Of a DNA stretch of 35,946 nucleotides, positions 1 through 7,436 are shown piece by piece (within the stretch, counting starts at the first letter, position 1; every line of letters starts with the position of its first letter). The DNA is from JBBQXY01 sp051004815. Its GTDB lineage: Bacteria > Chloroflexota > Ktedonobacteria > Ktedonobacterales > Ktedonobacteraceae. The notes under the pieces were generated by a model. That model saw nothing but the letters and a program-made list of their open reading frames with translations. It was not told the DNA's origin and made no database searches. The translations under genes and the position numbers were made by a program. Location of the stretch: the NCBI GenBank assembly GCA_051004815.1, contig JBPCJY010000072.1:1-35946 (forward strand), written 5' to 3'.

Positions 1-78
1 CCGCAAGGGATCGCCCCTACTATACACGCATATCGTGCGTGACAGGTATCGTCGTATAGTAGGGGCGATCCCTTGCGG
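1..78. repeat. perfect 25-bp inverted repeat (hairpin-type interspersed repeat)
   Basis: Positions 1-25 and 54-78 are exact reverse complements, separated by 28 bp that hold a smaller 5-bp inverted pair (26-30 and 36-40). The arm contains the string GTAGGGGCGAT, closely like the arm of the hairpin at 5087-5155, so both look like members of one short palindromic repeat family. It lies downstream of the sigma factor gene on the minus strand. It could help end that transcript, but it has no T-run and a non-coding repeat is the simpler reading. It may continue beyond the window edge. Confidence 0.8.
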
Positions 79-139
79 TCGCCCTGGCAATCATTCACAA
101 GCACTACTCACATACTAATCCCTACCAAAATGAACCTGG

Positions 140-1264
140 CTAGACGCATTCGCGGAGGGCCACGTTCCCGCTGATAGTGCGTAGTTTCATCAAGGCAACA
201 ACTTCGAGTTGGCGTACACGCTCACGAGAGATGCCTAGCTCTTTGCCAACTTCGAGCAGAGTGCGGCTACGACCATCCCCTATACCATAACGCAGGGTGA
301 TTACGGAACGCTCACGCGGGGTCAGTAATGCGAGGGCGCGATGAAGTTCTTCACCTAAGAGGTGCTGCGAAGCCGTTTCGGCTGGTGCAGGAGTTGTGCT
401 ATCCTCAAGGGTATCGGCTAGTGAATAGCGTGCTTCATCGTCAACTGGCGCATCGAGTGAGACTGGTTGTTCTATCACGCCGAGAAGATCGATCACCTCG
501 TTGACATCTATGTTGCACGCGGCGGCAATTTGCTCTGGCAGTGGATCAAGCCCATTTTCTTGCGAGAGCTGGGCGGCAACTCTGCGTACTTTGCGCAACC
601 GTGTCGCGACATGTTCAGGTAGATGGATCAGGCGCGATTGTTCGCCCGCAGCCCGGCTGACAGCCTGGCGAATCCACCAGGTGGCATAGGTGCCAAAGTG
701 GCAACCGCGGCGATAATCAAATTTTTCAGCGGCACGCATCAGGCCGAGGTTTCCCTCTTGAATAAGATCAATGAGGGGAACGCCTGTACTGGTATAGCGA
801 CGCGCAATGGCGATAACGAGGCGCAGATTTGATTCGATGAGTTTGCGACGGGCACGCTCTTCACCGGCTGCGGCTCGTTGTGCTAAGTCAATTTCTTCCG
901 CATGGGTGAGCAGACCTAAACCACGGATGTCACGCAAGTAGCTCTGAAAAGCATCTTCAGCACCTGTTGACTGACGCGTGGTCGTTACATGAGAACGCTG
1001 TACACGTCCTGGTATATCCTCTAACGCATCAAGGTCGGGAATACCTTCATCATCAGAGAGTAGTAGCTCGCTTACCTCGTCTAACGGTGCATCGAGCTCT
1101 CTTAGTGGTTCTGTAATGCGTTCTGGCACAGTTTTTACTAATGGCGCACCCAGATCCAATTCATACTCACGAGATGTGGTTGGAGGAAACATTGTTGTTG
1201 CCATTGCGCGTGCGGACATCATTGTCCTATGCACCTCGCTGGCAGGATGTACAATTGCCATCAT
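140..1264 (-). CDS. RNA polymerase sigma-70 factor, principal/RpoD-like (group 1/2)
   Basis: This 374-aa protein is a primary-type sigma factor that directs RNA polymerase core to -10/-35 promoters. Region 1.2 lies at about residues 104-138 (FQSYLRDIRGLGLLT). Region 2 is at about 141-211 and includes the DLIQEGNLGLMRA and FDYRRGCHFGTYATWWIRQA blocks. Region 3 is at about 220-300. Region 4 is at about 308-362, with the HTH LLEVGKELGISRERVRQLE. The N-terminal ~100 residues are acidic and low in similarity, with no long region 1.1. The ATG at 1264 is preceded by AAGGGAG at a 6-nt spacing, which supports this start. The family match is certain. Whether it is the housekeeping factor or an alternative group 2 factor (SigA/SigB/HrdB-like) cannot be told from the sequence. 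It is transcribed alone. Confidence 0.93.
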   Translation of the reverse strand: MMAIVHPASEVHRTMMSARAMATTMFPPTTSREYELDLGAPLVKTVPERITEPLRELDAPLDEVSELLLSDDEGIPDLDALEDIPGRVQRSHVTTTRQSTGAEDAFQSYLRDIRGLGLLTHAEEIDLAQRAAAGEERARRKLIESNLRLVIAIARRYTSTGVPLIDLIQEGNLGLMRAAEKFDYRRGCHFGTYATWWIRQAVSRAAGEQSRLIHLPEHVATRLRKVRRVAAQLSQENGLDPLPEQIAAACNIDVNEVIDLLGVIEQPVSLDAPVDDEARYSLADTLEDSTTPAPAETASQHLLGEELHRALALLTPRERSVITLRYGIGDGRSRTLLEVGKELGISRERVRQLEVVALMKLRTISGNVALRECV

Positions 1265-1601
1265 TCCACGCTCCCTTCGGGAAACTTGCCGACAAAATCA
1301 GCTGCCGGACTCCGCCTGGCCTCGTGGTCAGCACTAACAGGCCGAGTAGCACACTGTGCTGTTATATTTCTTTTTAGTTTCTATCCCTTACATTGTAAAG
1401 AATAGACGCGGAACCTTACATCAGGTATTTACCTTACATCGTGTCAGGTTCTAACCGTATCTTGACTGTTCATTCGCGAACCAAAGGCTGATTAGAAAGA
1501 CGAGCGGTGTTCATACTTATATATACGTTCTTACGTTATAAGATGGTTTAAGCAATGGTACCGTCTTTATGAGATGCTGCTACCCGCACAATCTGGGTAG
1601 T
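1265..1601. promoter_or_regulatory. sigma gene upstream region with three ATGTAAGG direct repeats
   Basis: This 337-bp gap holds no gene. Reading toward the sigma gene (minus strand), the octamer ATGTAAGG occurs three times, at 1432-1439, 1414-1421 and 1386-1393. The last copy is part of the palindrome TTACAATGTAA (1388-1398). A possible -35 TTTACA overlaps that palindrome, with a poor A-rich -10 17 bp later, so a regulator binding the repeats could control sigma gene transcription. The repeats are seen directly; the operator role is inferred. Confidence 0.4.
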
Positions 1602-1937
1602 TTATGTTCGGTTGGGATTATCCTCATCAAAGGGATCGGTGACACCGTGGCCTCGATCATATAAGAGTTGTAGGGGGTCGCCGAGATGCTCTTCGTAATC
1701 AGGGCGTTTCTCCCATTCCATATCCTTTGCTTCTGCGGCATTCATGGTCAAGGTGACGCGGTCGTTTTCGACGTTTTGGATTGCGCTATAGGGAATGTAG
1801 CGATCTTTGGGGAAAAAGAAGCCTTTATGAACCAGAAAAGAGTCCTCATAGATCTCTGCTACATGACCTATGTCCTGCTGATCTGCTGAGTAAACATGCA
1901 TATGTGAATGTAGATTTGCTTGTGTCCAGCCTGCCAT
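1602..1937 (-). CDS. small DUF2171 / PRC-barrel-like protein
   Basis: This 111-aa soluble, acidic protein has no signal peptide or membrane segment. Residues ~12-65 (HMHVYSADQQDIGHVAEIY, then FFFPKDRYIPYSAIQNVENDRVTL) follow the pattern of DUF2171/PRC-barrel-like folds: a beta-rich domain starting with M-V-x-S-x-D-G-x-x-x-G and followed by a basic/aromatic turn and I-P. The C-terminal 40 residues are rich in Asp and Glu. A purine-rich GAGGGAG lies upstream of the ATG. Proteins of this kind are often small stress-associated or ribosome/photosystem-associated barrels, but no function can be assigned here. It is a single gene, with a repeat element and the valS T-box upstream on the other strand. 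Confidence 0.7.
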   Translation of the reverse strand: MAGWTQANLHSHMHVYSADQQDIGHVAEIYEDSFLVHKGFFFPKDRYIPYSAIQNVENDRVTLTMNAAEAKDMEWEKRPDYEEHLGDPLQLLYDRGHGVTDPFDEDNPNRT

Positions 1938-2114
1938 ATCTCTCTATCTCCCTCACTTTCAAAGCTTGTATTCATCGCTTTCACGCAGAGTTGCTCAAAA
2001 AAGTTTCAACACTTTGCTATGTTGACGCAGGAGGGCCGAAAAAGAAAAAATTTGGGTAATTTCACTCTCGCTACTGACCCTTGAAACACTACTTCACAGG
2101 TGATGCTGGTGATC

Positions 2115-2255
2115 AGATATTTGGAGATAATGCCTGTCATCCTGAGTGAAACGAAGGATCTCTCCGCCCGCCGAGCCAGATCCTTCGTTTCACTCAGGAT
2201 GACAGGCGGGATCTCTTGCAAGCTCGCTCACAGGTAGCCTTATCTCCAAACGTCT
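2115..2255. repeat. MITE-like element A, terminal repeats plus 29-bp perfect hairpin
   Basis: The ends are imperfect terminal inverted repeats (AGATATTTGGAGATA at 2115-2129 against the complement of 2241-2255, 13 of 15 matching). Inside, 2133-2161 and 2178-2206 are a perfect 29-bp inverted repeat containing GTCATCCTGAGTGAAACG. The segment 2207-2240, read backwards, resembles the arms of elements B (10978-11049) and C (35726-35946). In this copy the left arm goes straight from the terminal repeat to the hairpin, so one arm looks deleted. No transposase is nearby, so mobility would need help from elsewhere. Confidence 0.75.
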
Positions 2256-2273
2256 GGCTGGTGATGCTGTTGC

Positions 2274-2303
2274 TTGACTTTTCAGGGTAAGAGTGTGTAT
2301 AGT
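2274..2303 (+). promoter_or_regulatory. sigma-70 promoter of valS
   Basis: TTGACT (2274-2279) and TATAGT (2298-2303) are separated by 18 bp, close to the consensus for the housekeeping sigma factor. Transcription would start near 2310, just before stem I of the T-box leader, which fits the expected geometry. Confidence 0.7.
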
Positions 2304-2310
2304 TTTAGCA

Positions 2311-2598
2311 TGAGAAAATAAAGACTTGGAACGAGTGGAGTAGAGAGAAACGATCCGCCAGCGAGTGGAGGTCACCGGGTGCAAGCCTCCTTCGGTAACG
2401 CCTCTTGAACGTGACTCGGAAGTCGAATGCTTGAAACGATGCAACTGTATCGAGTAAGGCATTTCGGGGCTAGCCCGTTATCGCTAGTGAGAGGATAATT
2501 GACCCCTTACTGGTTGGGCGGGTGAATTATCAAAACAAGGTGGTACCACGAGTATAGCATAGCACTGCCCTCGTCCTTGCGAGGAGGCAGTGTTTTTT
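2311..2598 (+). promoter_or_regulatory. T-box leader (valine-specific), with intrinsic terminator
   Basis: This is a tRNA-sensing attenuator ahead of valyl-tRNA synthetase. Stem I is closed by GACTT (near 2323) with AAGTC (2420-2424), and by GAGT with ACTC. It carries an AGTA motif on the 5' side, a distal GGTGCAAGCC loop, and GAAC followed by GTG at 2411-2413. GTG is the likely specifier and is a valine codon, followed by A as usual. The T-box sequence AAGGTGGTACCACG (2537-2550) has TGGT in the bulge, which suits an ACCA-ended tRNA such as tRNA-Val. The terminator is at 2563-2598: CACTGCC/GGCAGTG and CTCG/CGAG stems, then six T. Uncharged tRNA-Val should favour the antiterminator and valS expression. 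The motif calls are strong; the exact stem I pairing was done by eye. Confidence 0.9.
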
Positions 2599-2623
2599 GT
2601 TACAAAAAAGGAGTACTACGACA

Positions 2624-5071
2624 ATGTTGCCCAACCGTTACAATTTCGCCGAGGCGGAGCCGAGACTGGCTCGTTTGTGGGCAGAAGCCAACATCTATGC
2701 CTACGATCCCAATGGTTCTGGCCCGAACTTTAGCATTGATACGCCGCCGCTCTCTGTTTCCGGTCAGCTACATATCGGCCATTGCTTTTCCTATACACAG
2801 GCGGATGTCATTGCTCGTTACCGCAGAATGCGCGGTGATCGCGTCTTCTACCCCATGGGTTTTGATGATAATGGTTTGCCGACCGAACGTTTTGTCGAAA
2901 AAACTATTCAGCGCAAAGCGACTGAGATGGGACGCACGGCTTTTATTGAAGCTTGCCTGGCGTTGACGCAGCAGACAGAGGATCGCTTTGAGATACTCTG
3001 GCGTCGGCTGGGGCTGAGCGTTGACTGGCAGTATCGCTATTCCACCATTTCACCTGCGGCACGGCGGGCATCGCAGTGGTCGTTTATTCAACTGCATCAG
3101 GCTGGTTTGACCTATGCCCAACTGGCCCCCACGCTCTGGTGTCCAGAGTGTCAGACAGCTATTGCCCAGGCAGAAGTCAATGATGCCATGTTACCAACAC
3201 AGTTTTCGACACTGGCTTTCACGTTAGCGGATGGCGGCATCTTGCCGATTGCGACGACACGCCCAGAGCTACTACCAGCCTGTGTCGCCATCTTTGTTCA
3301 TCCTACGGATACGCGCTATACGCATCTCATTGGGCAGTCGACGAGTATAGACTGCGGGGCGTTTGCTGATAAGAGAGCTATTACCGTTCCTATCCTGGCT
3401 GATGCATTGGCCGATCCCAGTAAAGGGAGTGGGGCGGTCATGTGTTGCACCTTTGGTGATTCGACGGATGTTCGTTGGTGGCGTACACATGCACTACCTT
3501 TGCGGGCTATCATTGGGCGCGACGGACGTATGACCGCACTGGCGGGAACATACGCGGGATTGACCGTTTTGGAAACACGCCGCAGCATTTTACGCTACCT
3601 TAAAGATACGGGAAGCATTTTGCAGCAGGAGACGATAGAGCACGCGGTCGGGACGCATGAACGCTGTGGAACACCTGTTGAATACTTGCAGACGCGCCAG
3701 TGGTTCATTCGTGTTCTTGACCAGAAGGAGCGGTTATTGGAGGCTGGGCGGCGTATTCGCTGGTATCCTGAGCATATGCGTATTCGTTATGAACATTGGG
3801 TCGAGCATCTCCAGTGGGATTGGTGCATCTCACGCCAACGCTACTTTGGTGTTCCGTTTCCGGAGTGGACGTGTCGCTCATGTGGCGAAATAGTGTTGGC
3901 GGCACTGGAGCAGTTGCCGGTTGATCCGCAAAATACGCAACCTTTACAGCCTTGTCGGTGTGGCGCGTCAGATTTCGTACCGGAGCCAGATATCATGGAT
4001 ACCTGGGCGACATCTTCCTGTTCACCAATGATTATTGGGCGTTGGCCCGATGACCCGGCCTGGTTTGCGCAACACTTTCCGATCAGTATGCATCCCCAGG
4101 CCCATGATATTATTCGTACATGGGCGTTTTATACCATTGTCAAAGCCCTTTACCACGCGAACGAGATACCGTGGCGTGCGATAATGATTTCTGGGTATGG
4201 TCTTTCGGCGGAACGACGCAAAATTTCTAAGTCAAAGGCACATAACGAGGCTGACCCAATGGAGCTTATGGAACAGGAGTCGGCGGATGCGCTGCGCTAC
4301 TGGGCAACCTCTGGCCGCACAGGAGGTGATAGCCCTTTGAGCATGGAGACCATCGCCAATGGCCGACGCCTGGTCACGAAACTGTGGAATGCAAGCCGTT
4401 TCGCGGAGAGCCGCTTGAGCGATTTTGCCTATCGCGCCGAGCCAGCGGAGTTGTTGCCGACAGATCGCTGGTTGCTTTCGCGCTTAGCCAAAACTATTGC
4501 GGTTGCTACAAAAGAGTTAGACAATTATGAATACGCGGCAGCGCGGGCCGAAGTTGAACGCTTCTTCTGGTCAGACCTTTGCGACAACTACCTGGAATTG
4601 GCGAAATCGCGCCTCTATGGCGAGCCTGGGCCAACTCGCTATGCGGCGCAGTGGACGCTCTATCAGGCGTTGCTGACCGTGCTTAAGTTGTTGGCACCAC
4701 ATCTTCCTTATATAACCGAGGAGATCTATCAAAACCTCTTCCAACAATGGGATGGGGCAGCATCGATCCATAGAGCTTCCTGGCCGGAAGAGCAACCACA
4801 GTGGCTTGATAGCGAGGCCGAAGCCGTTGGGGAGTTACTGTTGGACGTATTACGCCAGGTTCGATGTCATAAAGCCGAACGTGGTATGTCAGTCGGGGCG
4901 GAATTAGCGACGTTATATATTCGTATACCGTCTTCACATCGTTCAGATTTAGCCCTGGCACAGGTTGACCTGCAAAGCGCGACGCGAGCAAAACAAATCG
5001 TCCTGGCTGAAAACGGGCCAAATGGAGCATGTCAAACGTTAGAAGGTAATGACTTGTTGATTGAGGCATAG
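2624..5071 (+). CDS. valS: valyl-tRNA synthetase (class I)
   Basis: This enzyme charges tRNA-Val with valine in the cytoplasm. From the chosen start it has 815 aa. The HIGH motif (QLHIGH) sits in the N-terminal Rossmann part. The CP1 editing domain contains ATTRPE, the strongly conserved threonine-rich editing motif of IleRS/ValRS/LeuRS. Zinc-ribbon pairs (CPEC; CRSCG with CRCG) and KISKS follow, then the anticodon-binding domain (LWNASRF onward). It ends soon after the anticodon domain, so the C-terminal coiled coil of longer ValRS (about 950 aa in E. coli) is absent, as in the shorter ValRS lineage. An upstream TTG at 2597 lies in the terminator T-run and is unlikely. The ATG at 2624 has AAGGAG 10 nt upstream. 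It is controlled by the T-box at 2311-2598. Confidence 0.96.
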   Translation: MLPNRYNFAEAEPRLARLWAEANIYAYDPNGSGPNFSIDTPPLSVSGQLHIGHCFSYTQADVIARYRRMRGDRVFYPMGFDDNGLPTERFVEKTIQRKATEMGRTAFIEACLALTQQTEDRFEILWRRLGLSVDWQYRYSTISPAARRASQWSFIQLHQAGLTYAQLAPTLWCPECQTAIAQAEVNDAMLPTQFSTLAFTLADGGILPIATTRPELLPACVAIFVHPTDTRYTHLIGQSTSIDCGAFADKRAITVPILADALADPSKGSGAVMCCTFGDSTDVRWWRTHALPLRAIIGRDGRMTALAGTYAGLTVLETRRSILRYLKDTGSILQQETIEHAVGTHERCGTPVEYLQTRQWFIRVLDQKERLLEAGRRIRWYPEHMRIRYEHWVEHLQWDWCISRQRYFGVPFPEWTCRSCGEIVLAALEQLPVDPQNTQPLQPCRCGASDFVPEPDIMDTWATSSCSPMIIGRWPDDPAWFAQHFPISMHPQAHDIIRTWAFYTIVKALYHANEIPWRAIMISGYGLSAERRKISKSKAHNEADPMELMEQESADALRYWATSGRTGGDSPLSMETIANGRRLVTKLWNASRFAESRLSDFAYRAEPAELLPTDRWLLSRLAKTIAVATKELDNYEYAAARAEVERFFWSDLCDNYLELAKSRLYGEPGPTRYAAQWTLYQALLTVLKLLAPHLPYITEEIYQNLFQQWDGAASIHRASWPEEQPQWLDSEAEAVGELLLDVLRQVRCHKAERGMSVGAELATLYIRIPSSHRSDLALAQVDLQSATRAKQIVLAENGPNGACQTLEGNDLLIEA

Positions 5072-5086
5072 GCTGATAGAACGAGG

Positions 5087-5155
5087 GTAGGGGCCGATTT
5101 ACCGCGCCCATCGCCGATGTATCGGCCCGTACCTGTGCGGTAAATCGGCCCCTAC
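5087..5155. repeat. perfect 19-bp inverted repeat, GTAGGGGCCGAT family
   Basis: Positions 5087-5105 and 5137-5155 are exact reverse complements around a 31-bp loop. The arm shares the GTAGGGGC(C)GAT core with the hairpin at 1-78. It lies 16 bp after valS. A transcript would fold strongly here but has no T-run, so it is better read as an interspersed palindromic repeat than as a terminator. Confidence 0.75.
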
Positions 5156-5185
5156 ATGTGCAATTAGATTGGATAGAAAGAGACA

Positions 5186-6394
5186 ATGGGAACCAAGTTG
5201 GAGGAACAGAAGCAGAGTAATATAATGCCTTCTTTACGTGTGCAATTAAGTTTGGTATTTTTCGCGTTTATCCTGATTGGGTCAAACGATGGAGCACTTG
5301 GTGTGCTTATTCCGAGCCTACTAACGTATTATGCGGTGAATAAAGCTACGATTGGATTGATCTTTCTTGCGAGTACGGTGGGTTTTCTCACGGCTGCCTT
5401 CATTAGTGGACTTTTGGTTGAGGCCCTTGGTCGTCGCCTCTTCTTGGTGTTGGGAGCAAGCTTTTTTGTGGTGAGTGCTGCCCTTATTAGCTTGAAGCCG
5501 CCTTTCGCTCTTCTGCTTGGTATCCTCCTCCTGCTTGGTTTCGGTGTAGCAATCCTTGATGCTGGCCTCAACACCTATATCGCGGGCTTGCCACGCAGTA
5601 CTGCTTTACTTAATTATCTACATGCCTTTTATGGCTTTGGCGCATTGCTCGGCCCAATAATGGCTTCTACTATTCTGACCATTGGTTTTGGCTGGAATGC
5701 GGTCTATGTTGTTTTTGTACTGCTGGGGCTGATTGTACTTGTTGGCTTCGCAGTATCCTTCAAAATTCAGAAAAACACTGCAATTCAAAGCACTGAAAAG
5801 GCCGAAGGAAATACGTTGCTCCTTGCGCTCAAGATGCGGGTAGTTTGGCTCATCGCATTGTTCTTGCTCTTTTATGTTGGAGGCGAGGTCAGCCTTGGCA
5901 ATTGGAGTTACAGTTTTCTGACGGAGCAACGACATGCACCGTTGCTACTCTCTAGCTGGATCGTGAGTGGCTATTGGTTCGGCCTGACAATGGGTCGGCT
6001 CACGCTTGCCCGGTTAGCACAACGGATTGGCGAGAAGCGTTTAATTCAAGGATGCCTCGTCGGTGTGGTTGTTGGCGTGCTGCTGGTCTGGTTGATACCA
6101 GGAAATATTGCCTCAGCCTTTGGCCTTTGCCTGACGGGCTTTAGCCTGGGACCTATTTTCCCAACCGCCATTGCATTAACATCAAAACTGATTACGGCGC
6201 GTTTCCTTCCCAGCGCGATTGGTTTTATCGCTAGCATGGGCAGCATGGGGGTTGCTATTTTTCCATGGTTGGCTGGCAATCTAGCGCAAGCTGTCGGTCT
6301 GTGGACACTCCTTCCATTCGTGATTGCTTTGACCATTGGGATGTCGCTGTTCTGGTTGTTGCTACAAACTCATTCACAGACGGAAAAAGGCTGA
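5186..6394 (+). CDS. major facilitator superfamily transporter
   Basis: This 402-aa integral membrane protein has about 12 hydrophobic helices. The N-terminal half carries an MFS signature: helix 1 with SNDGALGVLIPSLL, then the loop 2-3 motif GRRLFLVLG. There is a central hydrophilic loop near residues 190-210 (KIQKNTAIQSTEKAEGN) and a second bundle of six. The pattern HAFYGFGALLGP in helix 5 recalls the fucose-permease/FHS-like MFS subfamily, which often handles sugars, but the substrate cannot be read from the sequence. ATG 5186 has only a weak purine-rich site (AGAAAGAG). An internal ATG at 5225 has GGAGG too far upstream (19 nt), so 5186 is kept. It converges with the zinc-ribbon membrane gene, only 10 bp apart. 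Confidence 0.85.
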   Translation: MGTKLEEQKQSNIMPSLRVQLSLVFFAFILIGSNDGALGVLIPSLLTYYAVNKATIGLIFLASTVGFLTAAFISGLLVEALGRRLFLVLGASFFVVSAALISLKPPFALLLGILLLLGFGVAILDAGLNTYIAGLPRSTALLNYLHAFYGFGALLGPIMASTILTIGFGWNAVYVVFVLLGLIVLVGFAVSFKIQKNTAIQSTEKAEGNTLLLALKMRVVWLIALFLLFYVGGEVSLGNWSYSFLTEQRHAPLLLSSWIVSGYWFGLTMGRLTLARLAQRIGEKRLIQGCLVGVVVGVLLVWLIPGNIASAFGLCLTGFSLGPIFPTAIALTSKLITARFLPSAIGFIASMGSMGVAIFPWLAGNLAQAVGLWTLLPFVIALTIGMSLFWLLLQTHSQTEKG

Positions 6395-6404
6395 GGGCAG
6401 ACGA

Positions 6405-7049
6405 TTAGCGGAGTGCGATAATACACCATGTCAATCCGTAGAAAAAAATTACCCAACTCGTAACAAAGCTTGTAGTGGTCTTGGAAGGCGAGACAATTAC
6501 GCTGATAACAAGCAAGATAAATGCTGCCACGGTTAAAGCTGCCAGCCACAGAATACGCTGCCACCCGCGCAAGTGAGGTATGTGCTGCAGCAAGCGGACA
6601 AAGAGAACGATGCTGGCAATCACTATGGCGAGTGAGAGGAGCAGACCAAGCACTCCAATGGTTGCGCCGGTGCTAAAAGTAACCAGGATAGCGAACGCGC
6701 TGAAGGCAATAATAAGAACACCAAGGAAATAAAGTATGCCACTGAAAACGCCAATCCGGCCAGTAGGCTGCACGCTTGGATTGTTATAAAGAGGTGTTGA
6801 CATGCTGCCCCATTCCTCGACGGTAGGGGGCTGGGAGCTAGCTTCATCTGCTATCGGTGGTGGAGTTGTATAATCATATGCTGACGGAGATGGTGGAGGA
6901 TTATGGCCGTTGAGAGGTGGTGGAGGGGGTGCTTTATACTCAGTTTGCCCTACAACTTCGTCTTGCGCAACATTTTGCAATAAAGTCCCACAACGTTCAC
7001 AGTAGGTACTGGTACGCTCGTTTTCAAAGCTACAGCGAGGGCATTGCAT
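6405..7049 (-). CDS. zinc-ribbon membrane protein with four TM helices
   Basis: This 214-aa protein starts with a CPRC-x10-CERC zinc ribbon (C3, C6, C17, C20). A proline-rich linker follows at about 40-97 (runs of P at 41-45 and 51-53). Then come four membrane segments at about 100-125, 131-151, 166-187 and 195-213. The zinc ribbon would face the cytoplasm. This layout (zinc ribbon, disordered linker, membrane domain) is common among uncharacterised proteins of Gram-positive-like bacteria, and no substrate or partner is known. The upstream sequence AAGGAAGAG supports the ATG. It converges with the MFS gene and has repeat element D upstream. Confidence 0.8.
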   Translation of the reverse strand: MQCPRCSFENERTSTYCERCGTLLQNVAQDEVVGQTEYKAPPPPPLNGHNPPPSPSAYDYTTPPPIADEASSQPPTVEEWGSMSTPLYNNPSVQPTGRIGVFSGILYFLGVLIIAFSAFAILVTFSTGATIGVLGLLLSLAIVIASIVLFVRLLQHIPHLRGWQRILWLAALTVAAFILLVISVIVSPSKTTTSFVTSWVIFFYGLTWCIIALR

Positions 7050-7094
7050 TATCTCTTCCTTTTGATCTAAACGTTCTCTCTCTACTCAAAGTTT

Positions 7095-7326
7095 GCTGGT
7101 GATGACCCATAAGTCGGCCAGAGATTCTTCGCTGCGCTCAGAATGACAACCGGAAGTTCTGTCATTCTTCGCTGCACTCAGAATGACAACCGGAAGTTCT
7201 GTCATTCTTCGCTGCACTCAGAATGACAACCGGAAGTTCTGTCATTCTGAGCGTAGCGAAGAATCTGTCGCACGCCTTCGACCAGCAGACCCGACTCATG
7301 TAACCTTAATGTATGGGTAATCACCA
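7095..7326. repeat. MITE-like element D with three 40-bp tandem units
   Basis: The ends are 16-bp inverted repeats with one mismatch (CTGGTGATGACCCATA at 7095-7110 against the complement of 7311-7326). Inside, a 40-bp unit is repeated directly three times (7124-7163, 7164-7203, 7204-7243; the first unit has one difference, G for A). A 26-bp stretch in opposite orientation closes the array (7241-7266) and pairs with 7122-7147 with one mismatch. The unit contains the core TCATTCTGAGCGNAGCGAAGAAT, also seen in diverged form in elements A and C. The array is not a CRISPR: the units abut without unique spacers. Confidence 0.8.
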
Positions 7327-7358
7327 GAAAATTTGGTATTGACTCTTTGTGGACATAA

Positions 7359-7391
7359 AAAATAGCCTGCATAATCATGCAAGGCTATTTT
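7359..7391 (-). terminator. intrinsic terminator of the TauE-like gene
   Basis: Read on the minus strand, AAAATAGCCT and AGGCTATTTT pair with an additional 4-bp extension (GCAT/ATGC) and a short loop. The 3' arm runs into a row of T residues. It lies about 45 bp after the stop of the permease gene at 7437, the right place to end that transcript. Confidence 0.75.
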
Positions 7392-7436
7392 AGCGTATTC
7401 TGTGTTGAGAGTCGAGAGCGAATTTCGCCAGGAAGG

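Noticed and set aside
2190..2462. Open frame of 90 codons antisense to the T-box leader
   Set aside because: It lies across element A and the T-box stem I on the opposite strand, with no coding signs.
4683..5186. Open frame of 167 codons on the minus strand across the end of valS
   Set aside because: It runs antisense to valS and through the hairpin repeat, has no recognisable domain and no clear ribosome site, so it is a shadow frame.
7124..7243. CRISPR-like tandem repeats
   Set aside because: The 40-bp units directly abut with no unique spacers and no cas gene is near, so this is a tandem array in a MITE-like element.
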